From the NCBI GenBank assembly GCA_035647435.1, contig DASRNM010000127.1:1-31751 (forward strand): a stretch of 31,751 nucleotides of DNA, in the 5' to 3' direction. The stretch comes from JAAZFZ01 sp035647435 (GTDB taxonomy: Bacteria; Bacillota; Clostridia; Oscillospirales; Acutalibacteraceae). The notes under the pieces are model-generated. The model saw nothing but the letters and a program-made list of their open reading frames with translations. It ran no database searches and was not told the origin of the DNA. Positions 1 to 8,459 of the stretch are shown here, one piece after another (within the stretch, counting starts at the first letter, position 1; every line of letters starts with the position of its first letter). The translations under genes were made by a program, and so were the position numbers.

Positions 1-61
1 ATTCTGATTTGATTAACAACTTCAATATGTATAATTTTAATGTCGTTTGGTTAACTAACAT

Positions 62-1765
62 TTAATATAATTTTATTATTTTAGCTAAAATATTCATTAA
101 TTCAAAACATATGATTTTTGTTTTATATACAATTGCATCTAGTAGAGTATCGTTGTGAATATACGAAGGAAGCGAGACATTTAAGTCGGACGGTTCATAT
201 GCATCACACGTTAAACCTTCAATAACAGGGCCAAATATAATTGTCGCTATTTCTTTTGCAGCACCCTGTCGGAAAACAATGTTGCTTGCCACTCCCCTGA
301 CTGCCGAATGTTCAAATGCTGTCCCAAATATTTTAATAGAGCTTTGAAAATCTTCTTCAAGGTCTTTTAACGACTCGGACGCTGCAAGCATAATGCAGTT
401 CCACATCAACTCCATTTCGACAGAATCTGCAGCAATATTTTCGTCCCCCATTGTATGTTGACCAACAATATATCCAGCCACTTCAAATATATCATAGTAG
501 TTGCTTTCGGGCAGATTATAACCATAGTCAAGTGCTATTTCCTCGATACTTATATCATTTGAGCTATCTTTATATAAAGGAAGGCACAATATCTCATACA
601 TATCGGGCATTATTTTTTCCAAAAGCTTTGCAATTGAAGAATCAGGGTCAATTTTCAGCTTATCAATACCGGAAGGTGTTAACATATAGTGTTTAAGCAT
701 ATGTTCTGCGCTTGCACCAAGCATTCCGTATGCATATTCCTGAAAATTATTGTTTATTAACTCTAACTGTTGAGCAGAATATCCGCCTGGCAAAAAAGAA
801 GTATCAATGCTGTCAATAAACCTTGTTTCAACTTTGACAGAGCTGTCGGAAAACTCAACCTTTCTGTATGAACACGGGTAGCCTATAAGTGCACAGGTTT
901 CAATGTCATAGATTTCGTTGCCTCTTGCAGACACGTGCATTGCAATATCATTAGCATGGGCGTGACCTGTAAAAATGTATTTAATACCCCAATCGGCAAA
1001 TTTAGGCCAGACATCATCTGCATTTTCAATCCTGTCATCAATTATTTTATCTGTTGCCTCAATTGCCAACCCCTTCATATGTTTAAGTAAATTGTGGTGC
1101 ATAATTGCAATTAAGTACTTACTATCATTTTGAGCCAGAGCTACCTGATTCTCTATCCATGACAAAAGGCTGTCATCTATTATCCCATAACTATGGTTAT
1201 ACACACAGCTATCTATTGCAAGGAGTCTGTAATTGTCATCAAGGTCAACCGTATATGACAAAGAATCTTCGTGTCTGTAAAGTGCATCCTCAAATCCGAA
1301 TTCACCGTATAATTCTTCAAAATCGGATTTTGTAAACTCCTTCTGTGCATCGTGGTTACCATTGATTACATAAATCTTTTTGTTTGTTTGAGCTTCAAAC
1401 TCATTTAGCATCTCGGCAGCCCTGTAATGCGAACCGACTCTGCCCATGTCGGAGATATCACCCGGTATTAAAATATATTCCTCATCGGACTGTGCGGCAA
1501 TGCTCAAAAATCTTGCTAAAATTGCCTCAGATTCGGCATATAATTGTCCGTTAAACCTTGCATGCTTGTATATCGGCTTTTCGGGCATAGTGATAAAATT
1601 TTGAATATTATTCACAAGACTTTTTGCATGCAAATGAAGGTCGGTTGCGACCAAAACAGAAAGTCTATTTTTTGATTTTGCACAAACCATATCAAAACTT
1701 AACAATGAGAATAAAACACTTATGCATAGAATTATAGAAACCCATTTTTTGACTGCCTTTTTCAT
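62..1765 (-). CDS. Secreted calcineurin-like metallophosphoesterase
   Basis: A 567-residue protein with an N-terminal signal peptide (Lys-rich start, hydrophobic stretch about residues 9-29). It has the full metallophosphoesterase motif series: DLH (D42, H44), GDISD (D103), GNHD (136-139), a His pair (H223-H224) and GHAH (267-270). These ligands form a dinuclear metal centre for hydrolysing phosphate mono- or diesters, presumably outside the membrane. The C-terminal half (about 300-567) has no domain I recognise and ends in a hydrophobic or amphipathic segment (about 541-567) that could hold it at the membrane. The start is supported by AAAGGGG eight bases upstream and by a sigma-A promoter at 1803-1830. 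It is transcribed divergently from the second secreted phosphoesterase at 1863, so the two may serve related phosphate scavenging. The substrate is not evident. Confidence 0.88.
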   Translation of the reverse strand: MKKAVKKWVSIILCISVLFSLLSFDMVCAKSKNRLSVLVATDLHLHAKSLVNNIQNFITMPEKPIYKHARFNGQLYAESEAILARFLSIAAQSDEEYILIPGDISDMGRVGSHYRAAEMLNEFEAQTNKKIYVINGNHDAQKEFTKSDFEELYGEFGFEDALYRHEDSLSYTVDLDDNYRLLAIDSCVYNHSYGIIDDSLLSWIENQVALAQNDSKYLIAIMHHNLLKHMKGLAIEATDKIIDDRIENADDVWPKFADWGIKYIFTGHAHANDIAMHVSARGNEIYDIETCALIGYPCSYRKVEFSDSSVKVETRFIDSIDTSFLPGGYSAQQLELINNNFQEYAYGMLGASAEHMLKHYMLTPSGIDKLKIDPDSSIAKLLEKIMPDMYEILCLPLYKDSSNDISIEEIALDYGYNLPESNYYDIFEVAGYIVGQHTMGDENIAADSVEMELMWNCIMLAASESLKDLEEDFQSSIKIFGTAFEHSAVRGVASNIVFRQGAAKEIATIIFGPVIEGLTCDAYEPSDLNVSLPSYIHNDTLLDAIVYKTKIICFELMNILAKIIKLY

Positions 1766-1802
1766 TTTAACAACCCCTTTAATTTTCCTAATACATATTT
1801 TA

Positions 1803-1830
1803 ATTATATATTAAATATATTATTTGTCAA
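1803..1830 (-). promoter_or_regulatory. Sigma-A-type promoter for the phosphoesterase at 62-1765
   Basis: On the minus strand, TTGACA (1825-1830) and TATAAT (1803-1808) are separated by 16 bases. Both hexamers match consensus exactly, and the start codon lies about 40 bases downstream. Confidence 0.7.
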
Positions 1831-1862
1831 TATTAAAATTTTTATAAAAACGGAGGAAAACA

Positions 1863-3314
1863 ATGAAGAAACTATTAAGCATTTTTCTTGCAGTAGGGTT
1901 AGTTCTCAGCAGCTTTTCATTTGTTGCGATTGCCCAAACTGCACTGCCCGACTTTGAGGTCGCATGGGAGGAATGGGACTCATACTTTAATGAGCTCGAC
2001 AATACCTTGATATCTCTCACGCTGGGAGCCGACGAAACACAGGTCAATTTCAACTGGCACTCTGATTTAGCTCTTGGTAAGCCTGCTGTTCGTATCAGCA
2101 CAAGTGCAGACATGAGCGACTACACTGAATTTGAAGGCTTATTTACCTTTGCGGAGACAATGGAACAAAGAGTAAACAGAGTTACGGTTACAGGCCTTGA
2201 AGAGAATACTTATTATTATTATTCATACGAAGATGGTAGCGGATTCAGTGAGCCTGCCCCGTTCAGAACCCTTTCAAGCGACAGCTTTAAAGTTATATAT
2301 GTGAGTGATAATCAAAACAATCATCATGACGGTGATGAGGTGGCTGCAAGGTTAATGTCTTATAACTGGCAAAGCAACTTGAGCAATGCACTTTCAGCTA
2401 ATAAAGATATCAGTTTCATACTTTCAGCTGGCGACCAGACACAAAACGGTGACAATTCTGAAGAATGGATTCATGCGCTTGCCCCAAAAGCTTTGCGCAG
2501 TGTCCCCTTTGCTACAACTGTTGGAAACCATGACAACAAAGGCACAACCTACAGACACTATGTGAACAACCCGAACACTTATTATGGCAACACCCCAAGC
2601 TTAACGGGCAACAACTATTGGTTCAGACATGGCGATGTATTGTTTATGATCTTCAATTCAACAAACCCAAATTTGCATGATCATTTCAATTTTACTAAAA
2701 ATGCCGTTATGGAAAACAACGATGCAAAATGGCGTGTCGGCATGCTTCACCACGATATATATGGCACAGGTCATCACGCTGCAGAAAATGACAATCATCT
2801 GCTTAAAAGCATGATAGCTCCGATTGCGGATATGTTTGAATTTGATATTGTTCTGACTGGTCACGAGCACATTTACGGTCGCTCCTTCTATATGTATGAG
2901 AATAAGATCGTTGATGTTGAAGGCTATGACAACGGAAATGTATGCGACCCTCAAGGGACAATATATTTCACCGCAAGCGGTGCCTCAAACAACAACAGAG
3001 TGCCCGATGAACCTTATAGCTACGATTGGTTGGCATTTTCAGTTATAGACAAAATCTCACTTTATAGCACAATTGAATTTGACAGCAACAGTCTTACGCT
3101 CGAAACATTCTTTACCGACAATAATGCAAAGGCAGATGAATTTAATATCACAAAAACCGACACAACCTTTTCTGATATAAGTGATGTTACGTTTGGAGAA
3201 TACTTTGACAATGCTCTTGAAATTCTCACAGGTGACTACTACATCATTGTTAATGTAGTAATGACAGTTTTAAAAACAGTTTACAGTCTTTTTGGCTCTT
3301 TAGTTCTGTCATAA
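1863..3314 (+). CDS. Secreted purple-acid-phosphatase-like metallophosphoesterase
   Basis: A 483-residue protein with a signal peptide (about 1-24, ending near AIAQ). An N-terminal fibronectin-III/purple-acid-phosphatase-type domain (about 45-138, with the strand pattern ending TYYYYSYEDG) precedes the catalytic domain. Metal ligands are in order: D149 in VSDNQ, GD at 190-191, GNHD at 221-224, HH at 296-297 and GHEH at 333-336. The expected reaction is extracytoplasmic phosphoester hydrolysis. The last 25 or so residues are strongly hydrophobic (IIVNVVMTVLKTVYSLFG), which is unusual for a free secreted enzyme and suggests membrane association. GGAGG (1852-1856) sits six bases before the ATG. 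A strong terminator follows. The 28327-29967 protein has the same domain order but no signal peptide. Confidence 0.88.
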   Translation: MKKLLSIFLAVGLVLSSFSFVAIAQTALPDFEVAWEEWDSYFNELDNTLISLTLGADETQVNFNWHSDLALGKPAVRISTSADMSDYTEFEGLFTFAETMEQRVNRVTVTGLEENTYYYYSYEDGSGFSEPAPFRTLSSDSFKVIYVSDNQNNHHDGDEVAARLMSYNWQSNLSNALSANKDISFILSAGDQTQNGDNSEEWIHALAPKALRSVPFATTVGNHDNKGTTYRHYVNNPNTYYGNTPSLTGNNYWFRHGDVLFMIFNSTNPNLHDHFNFTKNAVMENNDAKWRVGMLHHDIYGTGHHAAENDNHLLKSMIAPIADMFEFDIVLTGHEHIYGRSFYMYENKIVDVEGYDNGNVCDPQGTIYFTASGASNNNRVPDEPYSYDWLAFSVIDKISLYSTIEFDSNSLTLETFFTDNNAKADEFNITKTDTTFSDISDVTFGEYFDNALEILTGDYYIIVNVVMTVLKTVYSLFGSLVLS

Positions 3315-3335
3315 CTCAAAGTCTTTATTCACATT

Positions 3336-3370
3336 AAAAAGCAGCAGCCTTTTGGCTGCTGCTTTTTATT
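3336..3370. terminator. Bidirectional intrinsic terminator
   Basis: A perfect stem GCAGCAGCC (3341-3349) / GGCTGCTGC (3354-3362) with a TTTT loop is flanked by AAAAA on the left and TTTTT on the right. It can therefore stop transcription from both the 1863-3314 gene and the convergent 3403-5316 gene. Confidence 0.9.
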
Positions 3371-3402
3371 TTATATTAATTATATCTAAGTTGAAACAGG
3401 CG

Positions 3403-5316
3403 TTACCAACTTCCGCCACCGCCGCCGCCCATTCCGCCACCGCTGAAACCGCCACCGCCGCTGAAACCGCCGCCACTTCCACCGCTTTGTGCAGGTCTGA
3501 CTGACATAGTTTCACTTGTGACACTCATGCAACGGTTAAAAGAGCTGACAAACAGGACGGTGCTAAAGTAACCAGTGCCACCATATGAGCCATAATACCA
3601 TTGCGGAGGTTCAACTGCAATTGATTCAAAATTCTTAGCCCATTTATCAGTTAATCCCAATGAATATGCGAAGGGAAGCACATCATAAAAATACTCAGGG
3701 TTTTCCTCAATGAGCATATTCAGTCTTTCAACCTCTGCACTTTCTATAAATTCCCTTAACCCGAGAATTTCCTGCATCCATTCGTTGCTCTTCTCTGTTC
3801 TGTTTTTCATGACTCTAACAAAACAAACCAACGCAATCGTTATTGCCGCAACTACGACTGACATTATAAGTTGGTTAAGTATGATTGTGCCAAAGGCTAC
3901 AATCCCAATTGAGACGATTCCAATAAATAGAAATGAGCCAATTAGAGACAGTCTGTACGTGGATTTTTTCATTGCGTTTCTTTTTTCATGTACGCCCGAT
4001 ATAAATCCGCTTGCAAGGATAACAGCAAATGTTAAGAAAGCCGCCAAAAAATAATAGGCGTCGCTTTTAATTTGCATAAAAATATTTATAAATAAAAATG
4101 CGGCAGTAGGCACAGCTGCTAAAATCCCACTAAATGCTTGGGATACAACTGATTCCTTTGTATAGATTCTATCTTCTGATTTGCTTGAAAAGTTTCTGCT
4201 AAGCAAAGACCTTGAAGCATCCAAGGTTGTGTAAAATGTATTTTTTAGAGAACTGGTTGATACTATATTGCTCGTTTGGAATAGCCCGTTGAACATTGTC
4301 TGCTCATATTTTTTTGCTTTTGATGGCAAATCCCTAACTTTTGTAAACTCAAAATTGCTTTTATCTTTTTGACTGATTGTAAGGTATCCCTTTGATGCCC
4401 AATAAATAATTAAAGAAATTAAATCTTTATTGTCAACATTTCCGTCTACAATAACACCAACTTCTGCGCTTGTCATCCCTTGTGGTGGCTCAAAGCTTAT
4501 TACGGGTATTATCTCTTCACTTCTGCCATATAAAAACCATAGTATTGCAACAATGGCGGTGCTTATAATAATTAAGGCAATCATAACCGATGCAAGATAC
4601 GAATAGCTGTTTTCCCCGACAAAATATCCTTCGGGTAGAATAAGCTTCGCCGTAACCGTTTCGCCTTTATCAAGAGTTCTTTCCAGTGTAGCGGTAATTT
4701 TGTTTCCATCTACCGAATAACTGACTGCGTCATTATCGACACTGCCGTAAACACCGCTAATAAATTCAAGTTTTGAGTCGTCAAACTCCTTTGGCATTGT
4801 CACAGTTACTGTTCCGCTTTGAATAGGAGTTTCCCAATCAAGCGGGAAGAAGTTCATATAAAAAAAATCAAATTCATTAATTTCGTCATCATAAATGATG
4901 TATGTGTACTCGATAATATACTCCTGAAAACCCATCACTGTTTTGTCTGCTTCTCCGATTTTTATGACAGTGTTTCCGCTTTCATTGTAAACCTCAACCT
5001 GCTTATGGTTTGTTTTAACATCAATAATTTTATTTCGGTAGGGCTTTTGATAAGTGTTTTGCCCCTCTTGGAAAAAAACCTCGCCTTGATAAGGGATATA
5101 ATAATATATCCCATGTCTCGAGGCATTAAAGTTGACTTTAATAGTGGTTGTGACATCAACAACATTGTTTTGGCCGACAACCATATCAACATTAAACTCT
5201 TCAGTTACCATTGGGTCATGTTTTGTATTTGTTTGGGCAAGAGTGCTAATTGAAGTCATTGCAAAAACAATTACCATTATAAAGGCTAACGATAAGATTT
5301 TCACTCTTTTTTTCAT
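3403..5316 (-). CDS. DUF2207 membrane protein
   Basis: A 637-residue protein of the DUF2207 (predicted membrane protein) family. Layout: signal peptide (1-28); extracytoplasmic beta-rich domain (about 35-230, with the family-typical RHGIYYYIP and ITATLERTLDKGET stretches); a transmembrane helix (about 240-263); a soluble segment containing FEPPQGMTSAEVGVIVDG (about 275-390); four more helices (about 398-500); and a Ser/Gly tail of repeated SGGGF units (611-637) ending SW. The Gly-rich tail is characteristic of the family. The molecular function is unknown. It lies 45 bases downstream of lemA in the same direction, and LemA-DUF2207 pairs are widespread in bacteria. The ribosome binding site is weak (GGGGTT), suggesting translation at a lower level than LemA. 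Confidence 0.87.
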   Translation of the reverse strand: MKKRVKILSLAFIMVIVFAMTSISTLAQTNTKHDPMVTEEFNVDMVVGQNNVVDVTTTIKVNFNASRHGIYYYIPYQGEVFFQEGQNTYQKPYRNKIIDVKTNHKQVEVYNESGNTVIKIGEADKTVMGFQEYIIEYTYIIYDDEINEFDFFYMNFFPLDWETPIQSGTVTVTMPKEFDDSKLEFISGVYGSVDNDAVSYSVDGNKITATLERTLDKGETVTAKLILPEGYFVGENSYSYLASVMIALIIISTAIVAILWFLYGRSEEIIPVISFEPPQGMTSAEVGVIVDGNVDNKDLISLIIYWASKGYLTISQKDKSNFEFTKVRDLPSKAKKYEQTMFNGLFQTSNIVSTSSLKNTFYTTLDASRSLLSRNFSSKSEDRIYTKESVVSQAFSGILAAVPTAAFLFINIFMQIKSDAYYFLAAFLTFAVILASGFISGVHEKRNAMKKSTYRLSLIGSFLFIGIVSIGIVAFGTIILNQLIMSVVVAAITIALVCFVRVMKNRTEKSNEWMQEILGLREFIESAEVERLNMLIEENPEYFYDVLPFAYSLGLTDKWAKNFESIAVEPPQWYYGSYGGTGYFSTVLFVSSFNRCMSVTSETMSVRPAQSGGSGGGFSGGGGFSGGGMGGGGGGSW

Positions 5317-5361
5317 GTTATAACCCCATTCTCAAGCTACAGCAGGCACTACAAATTAAAA

Positions 5362-5922
5362 TTAAAACTGCACATTAACATTTCTGCGCTGGCCTTCATC
5401 CTCAACCTCAAACAAGGGCTTGCGCGAGAAATTGAAAGCTCCTGCGACAATATTGTTCGGGAAAACCTCTGTTTTCGTGTTGAACTGCTTTACAACGGCA
5501 TTGTAATACTTTCTGGAGTTAGCAATCTCGCCCTCCATTGTTTGCAACTGCCTTTGAAGGTCCATGAAGTTTGTGTTAGCCTTCAAGTCCGGATATGCCT
5601 CGGCAACGGCAAAAAGCGACTTCAAAGTGCCTTGAATCGCATTTTCTCCTTCAATTCTATCCTCAACAGTTTTTGCATTCATTGCCATGTTTCTTGCAGA
5701 AATAACTTTTTCAAGTGTATCTTTCTCATGACCTGCATACCCCTTGACGGTTTCGACAAGATTCGGGATAAGGTCATACCTTTTAACAAGATAAACATCC
5801 ATGGTTGAAAAAGCCTCTTCAACTTTGTTGCGAAGCCTAACAAAGCCATTGTATGCGCTGATAAACCAAATTGCTATGATAACCACTGCTGCACCAATAA
5901 CCGCTGGTACAATATATTGCAT
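5362..5922 (-). CDS. lemA: LemA family protein
   Basis: A 186-residue protein with one N-terminal transmembrane helix (about 4-22) followed by the LemA helical-bundle domain. Recognisable stretches are YNGFVRLRNKVEEAFSTMDV, KRYDLIPNLVETVKGY and the C-terminal FPNNIVAGAFNFSRKPLFEVE. The topology expected for the family is a short extracytoplasmic N-terminus with the helical domain on the other side of the membrane. The biochemical role is not established; homologues have been connected with membrane or envelope processes. GGAGG (complement of 5930-5934) lies seven bases before the ATG, and a near-consensus promoter is at 5960-5988. It is the first gene of a two-gene operon with the DUF2207 protein. 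Confidence 0.93.
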   Translation of the reverse strand: MQYIVPAVIGAAVVIIAIWFISAYNGFVRLRNKVEEAFSTMDVYLVKRYDLIPNLVETVKGYAGHEKDTLEKVISARNMAMNAKTVEDRIEGENAIQGTLKSLFAVAEAYPDLKANTNFMDLQRQLQTMEGEIANSRKYYNAVVKQFNTKTEVFPNNIVAGAFNFSRKPLFEVEDEGQRRNVNVQF

Positions 5923-5959
5923 AAAAAAACCTCCATTTATTAGTTTAATCTTAATTAAT

Positions 5960-5988
5960 ATTCTATATTAAACATCGATTCTTGTCAA
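5960..5988 (-). promoter_or_regulatory. Sigma-A-type promoter of lemA-DUF2207
   Basis: On the minus strand, TTGACA (5983-5988), a 17-base spacer and TAGAAT (5960-5965) lie about 38 bases upstream of the lemA start codon. Confidence 0.75.
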
Positions 5989-6040
5989 GGCAGAATATAA
6001 CGAGAGCCACAACATAAATATGAAAAGGGGTGCTAATATT

Positions 6041-6910
6041 ATGATTCTTAAAATCAGACGAATTCATACCTTTTTATTTGTTCTTACGGTTTTAATTATA
6101 TGTGTAATTATCGGAATTACTACACAATCCATAAGCATAAGCAAACCAATTAGAGATAAAAAAACACCTTTGCCAGTGATAATGTATCATCAAGTCTTAA
6201 AAGAGGACGCAAGAACGGGGAAATTTGTAATAACCGCACATCAGCTTGAAAATGATTTAAAATAAATTAAATCAAAGGGATATGAATCAATAACCGTAGA
6301 ACAGCTTTTATTTCATATTGAAAACGCTGCCCAACTGCCTAAAAAACCGATTATAATAACCTTTGATGATGGATATTATTCAGTTTTTACAACAGTTTTG
6401 CCCTTGCTTGAAAAGCATTGTATGAAAGCAGTTGTTTCAATTATTGGGGAAGCAGCACAGGAAAGCTCTGAACTTCAAGCTAAAGACGGCTCTCACCCAT
6501 ATTTAAGTTGGGATGAAGTTATAAAGCTTGTTGAAAATGAATACACAGAAGTGCAAAACCATACATATAGCTTGCATAAAAGAATTAACGGTCGTAAAAG
6601 CGATATGCAAAAACATGCCAAAAGCTATGATGAATATAAGCAAGTTATTATGAATGACCTTTGCAAACTTCAAGACGAAATGGCAAAAAAAACAGGCTAT
6701 ACCCCCCTTGCATTTGCATTTCCGTTTGAAACATGCACAAATGAGTACGTAGAAATGCTCGAAGAAATCGGACTAAAGGCTGCATTTGGTTGCGAACCAA
6801 GGCTAAATTACATCGACACCCAAAACACCGAATGGCTTTTTAACCTTAACAGGTTCAACAGACCAAGCGGGCCGACAAGCGAGCAATTTTTTAAAGAAAT
6901 ATTAGAGTAG
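6041..6910 (+). pseudogene. Polysaccharide deacetylase, interrupted by an in-frame TAA
   Basis: Read through the TAA at 6263-6265, this frame encodes a NodB-type polysaccharide deacetylase of about 289 residues. It has an N-terminal membrane anchor/signal (about 8-30), then LPVIMYHQV, the catalytic TFDDG motif (6361-6375), QNHTYSLH (variant of the His-rich motif) and FAFPFE. The stop falls in the linker that normally reads DLKYIKSKGYESIT; here Tyr is replaced by stop. The upstream fragment (6041-6265) lacks all catalytic motifs, and the downstream fragment has no good start ahead of TFDDG. I place the start at the ATG 6041 because AAAAGGGGTG (6023-6032) is an ideal ribosome binding site for it; the in-frame ATG at 6020 precedes that site. 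An intact enzyme would deacetylate a cell-wall or extracellular polysaccharide. A sequencing error is possible. Confidence 0.82.
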
Positions 6911-6915
6911 CAAAA

Positions 6916-6941
6916 AGCCGCAGAAAAACCTGCGGCTCAAT
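6916..6941. terminator. Intrinsic terminator, best on the minus strand
   Basis: Stem AGCCGCAG (6916-6923) / CTGCGGCT (6930-6937). On the minus strand it is followed by TTTTTG and lies directly after the ABC ATPase gene. On the plus strand the tail (CAATTCTTT) is poorer. Confidence 0.8.
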
Positions 6942-6944
6942 TCT

Positions 6945-7667
6945 TTAAAGTACTTTTGATAAAAAGTCTTGCAATCTATCACTTTTAGGGTTGTTAAAAA
7001 ACTCAAGAGGTTTGTTTTCTTCAACAATAACACCATCATCCATAAATAAGACTTTTGTCCCGACTTCTCTGGCAAAGTTCATTTCATGAGTAACAACAAT
7101 CATTGTCATACCCGTTTCGGCAAGCTCCTTCATAACATCCAAAACTTCACCAACCATTTCGGGGTCAAGAGAGGATGTCGGCTCATCAAAAAGCATGACC
7201 TTTGGATTCATTGCAAGTGAACGAACAATTGCTATTCTCTGTTTTTGTCCACCCGAAAGCTGTGAAGGGTACGCGTCAGCCTTATCCCTTAAACCAACTC
7301 TGTCAAGCAGGACCAAAGCTTTTTCCTTTGCTTCCTCCCTGTTTTGAAGCCCGTGTTTCCTCGGTGCTAATGAAATATTATCTAATATCTTCAAGTTATT
7401 GAACAAGTTAAACTGCTGAAAAACCATGCCCATTTGCACGCGAATTTCGTTTATGTTAGCTTTTTTGTCCGTTATCAGCTTGTCTTCAAACCATATTTTA
7501 CCCGAGGTTGGCTGTTCAAGCAGGTTAAGACATCTTAAAAATGTAGATTTACCCGAGCCCGATGGCCCAACGATAACAATTTTTTCTCCCTTGTGTACTT
7601 GATAATCAATCCCTTTGAGAACATCAAGCTCACCGAAAGTTTTTCGAAGACCTTCAACGCGAATCAC
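6945..7667 (-). CDS. Polar amino-acid ABC transporter ATP-binding protein
   Basis: A 240-residue ABC ATPase of the GlnQ/polar amino-acid uptake type. Motifs: Walker A GPSGSGKST (34-42), Q-loop VFQQFNLF, signature LSGGQKQR (137-144), Walker B VMLFDEPTS (157-165), D-loop SSLDPE and switch His in VVTHEM. It powers amino-acid import together with the permease upstream. I use the GTG at 7667 because AAAGGAGG (complement of 7678-7685) lies ten bases before it and the protein then begins MIRVEGLRKTFG, as family members do. The frame opens further upstream at a TTG (7688), but that codon precedes the ribosome binding site. The gene overlaps the permease end by 14 bases, indicating translational coupling. 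Confidence 0.93.
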   Translation of the reverse strand: MIRVEGLRKTFGELDVLKGIDYQVHKGEKIVIVGPSGSGKSTFLRCLNLLEQPTSGKIWFEDKLITDKKANINEIRVQMGMVFQQFNLFNNLKILDNISLAPRKHGLQNREEAKEKALVLLDRVGLRDKADAYPSQLSGGQKQRIAIVRSLAMNPKVMLFDEPTSSLDPEMVGEVLDVMKELAETGMTMIVVTHEMNFAREVGTKVLFMDDGVIVEENKPLEFFNNPKSDRLQDFLSKVL

Positions 7668-8376
7668 CTTTACGCAGCCTCCTTTCAAACTTGTTGAGCA
7701 ATATTGTCATTATCTTAATAACAACAAAATATATAAACGCAGTTGACAGCAATGGAACATAAGGCTGCAATGTTCTGCTTATTATAAAGTCACTGACCTT
7801 CGTCAAATCCATAAGCGCAACATAGCCCACAATTGCCGTTTCTTTAAGTAGAACAATAAACTCATTGCCTAAAGGTGGCAATACATTTTTAATTGCTTGA
7901 GGAACAATTATATAAGTCAGGGTTTGGTACTTGCTCAAACCCAGAGCGCGCCCTGCTTCTGATTGGCCTACATCAACTGCCATAATACCTGCCCTGACTA
8001 TTTCGGCAACATAAGCACCGCTGTTAATTGCAAACGCAATAATGGCTATTAAAACCTTGCTTTGAACGGCAACAAGAATGATGTTGTACATAATCAGTAG
8101 TTGAATAACCGCAGGCGTCCCTCTGATAACATCAATGTATGCCGAGGCAATGCGTGAAAAAATTGTTTTTTTACCTTTTTTTGTTTTTGACATCTTCATA
8201 AATGCTAAAAGAGTCCCTATTAAAAAGCCAAACAATGCAGCAAAAAAACTAATCTTTAATGTGACTCCAAGTCCATCAAAAAAAAGTTTGTATCTATCGC
8301 CCGTAATAAATGTTGCCTCAAACTGCCTTACGAACTCATTCCAAAATGTTGTTATACCCAATGAAAAAAATTGCAC
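7654..8376 (-). CDS. Polar amino-acid ABC transporter permease
   Basis: A membrane permease of the HisM/GlnP family, about 240 residues. Recognisable features are YKLFFDGLGVTLKISFFAAL, the conserved RGTPAVIQLL, AYVAEIVRAGI with EAGRALGLS (the EAA loop that contacts the ATPase), and NEFIVLLKETAIV. About five hydrophobic helices are visible. The frame is open back to a GTG at 8430, but that region is a 16-bp inverted repeat encoding RIAVTITAILT, unlike the family. I prefer the GTG at 8376, preceded by AGGTG, which gives MQFFSLGITTFWNEF as in homologues. It sits between the binding lipoprotein and the ATPase genes in one operon. Confidence 0.9.
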   Translation of the reverse strand: MQFFSLGITTFWNEFVRQFEATFITGDRYKLFFDGLGVTLKISFFAALFGFLIGTLLAFMKMSKTKKGKKTIFSRIASAYIDVIRGTPAVIQLLIMYNIILVAVQSKVLIAIIAFAINSGAYVAEIVRAGIMAVDVGQSEAGRALGLSKYQTLTYIIVPQAIKNVLPPLGNEFIVLLKETAIVGYVALMDLTKVSDFIISRTLQPYVPLLSTAFIYFVVIKIMTILLNKFERRLRKGDSR

Positions 8377-8395
8377 ATTTACACCTACATTCGAA

Positions 8396-8430
8396 GTGAG
8401 GATAGCGGTGATGGTCACTGCTATCCTCAC
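8396..8430 (-). promoter_or_regulatory. Intercistronic stem-loop between binding protein and permease genes
   Basis: Arms 8396-8411 and 8415-8430 are complementary over 16 positions with one G-U-compatible mismatch and a 3-base loop. No U-tract follows on the minus strand, so it is not a normal terminator. Its place just after the binding-protein stop codon suits a 3'-end-stabilising or processing hairpin that keeps binding protein in excess over permease. Confidence 0.75.
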
Positions 8431-8459
8431 GCCTATTAATATCCAAAAATAATTAACGA

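Noticed and set aside
1..61. Terminator or promoter in the first 61 bases
   Set aside because: The stretch is AT-rich and shows no stem with a T-tract; the end of the first transcript may lie outside the window.
4819..5253. Plus-strand open frames inside the DUF2207, cca, phosphoesterase and other genes
   Set aside because: They run opposite to genes with clear domains, show no family motifs and lack ribosome binding sites, so they are shadow frames.
6041..6910. TAA reassigned as a sense codon in this organism
   Set aside because: Several intact genes in the window end in TAA (for example at 62-64, 11717-11719 and the end of nrdR), so TAA works as stop here.
6398..6910. Independent 170-residue deacetylase gene
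   Set aside because: It would start at a TTG inside the deacetylase frame without a ribosome binding site and would lack the catalytic TFDDG motif. It is the downstream part of the broken gene.
7667..7688. TTG at 7688 as start of the ABC ATPase
   Set aside because: The only good ribosome binding site (AAAGGAGG) lies downstream of this codon and serves the GTG at 7667.
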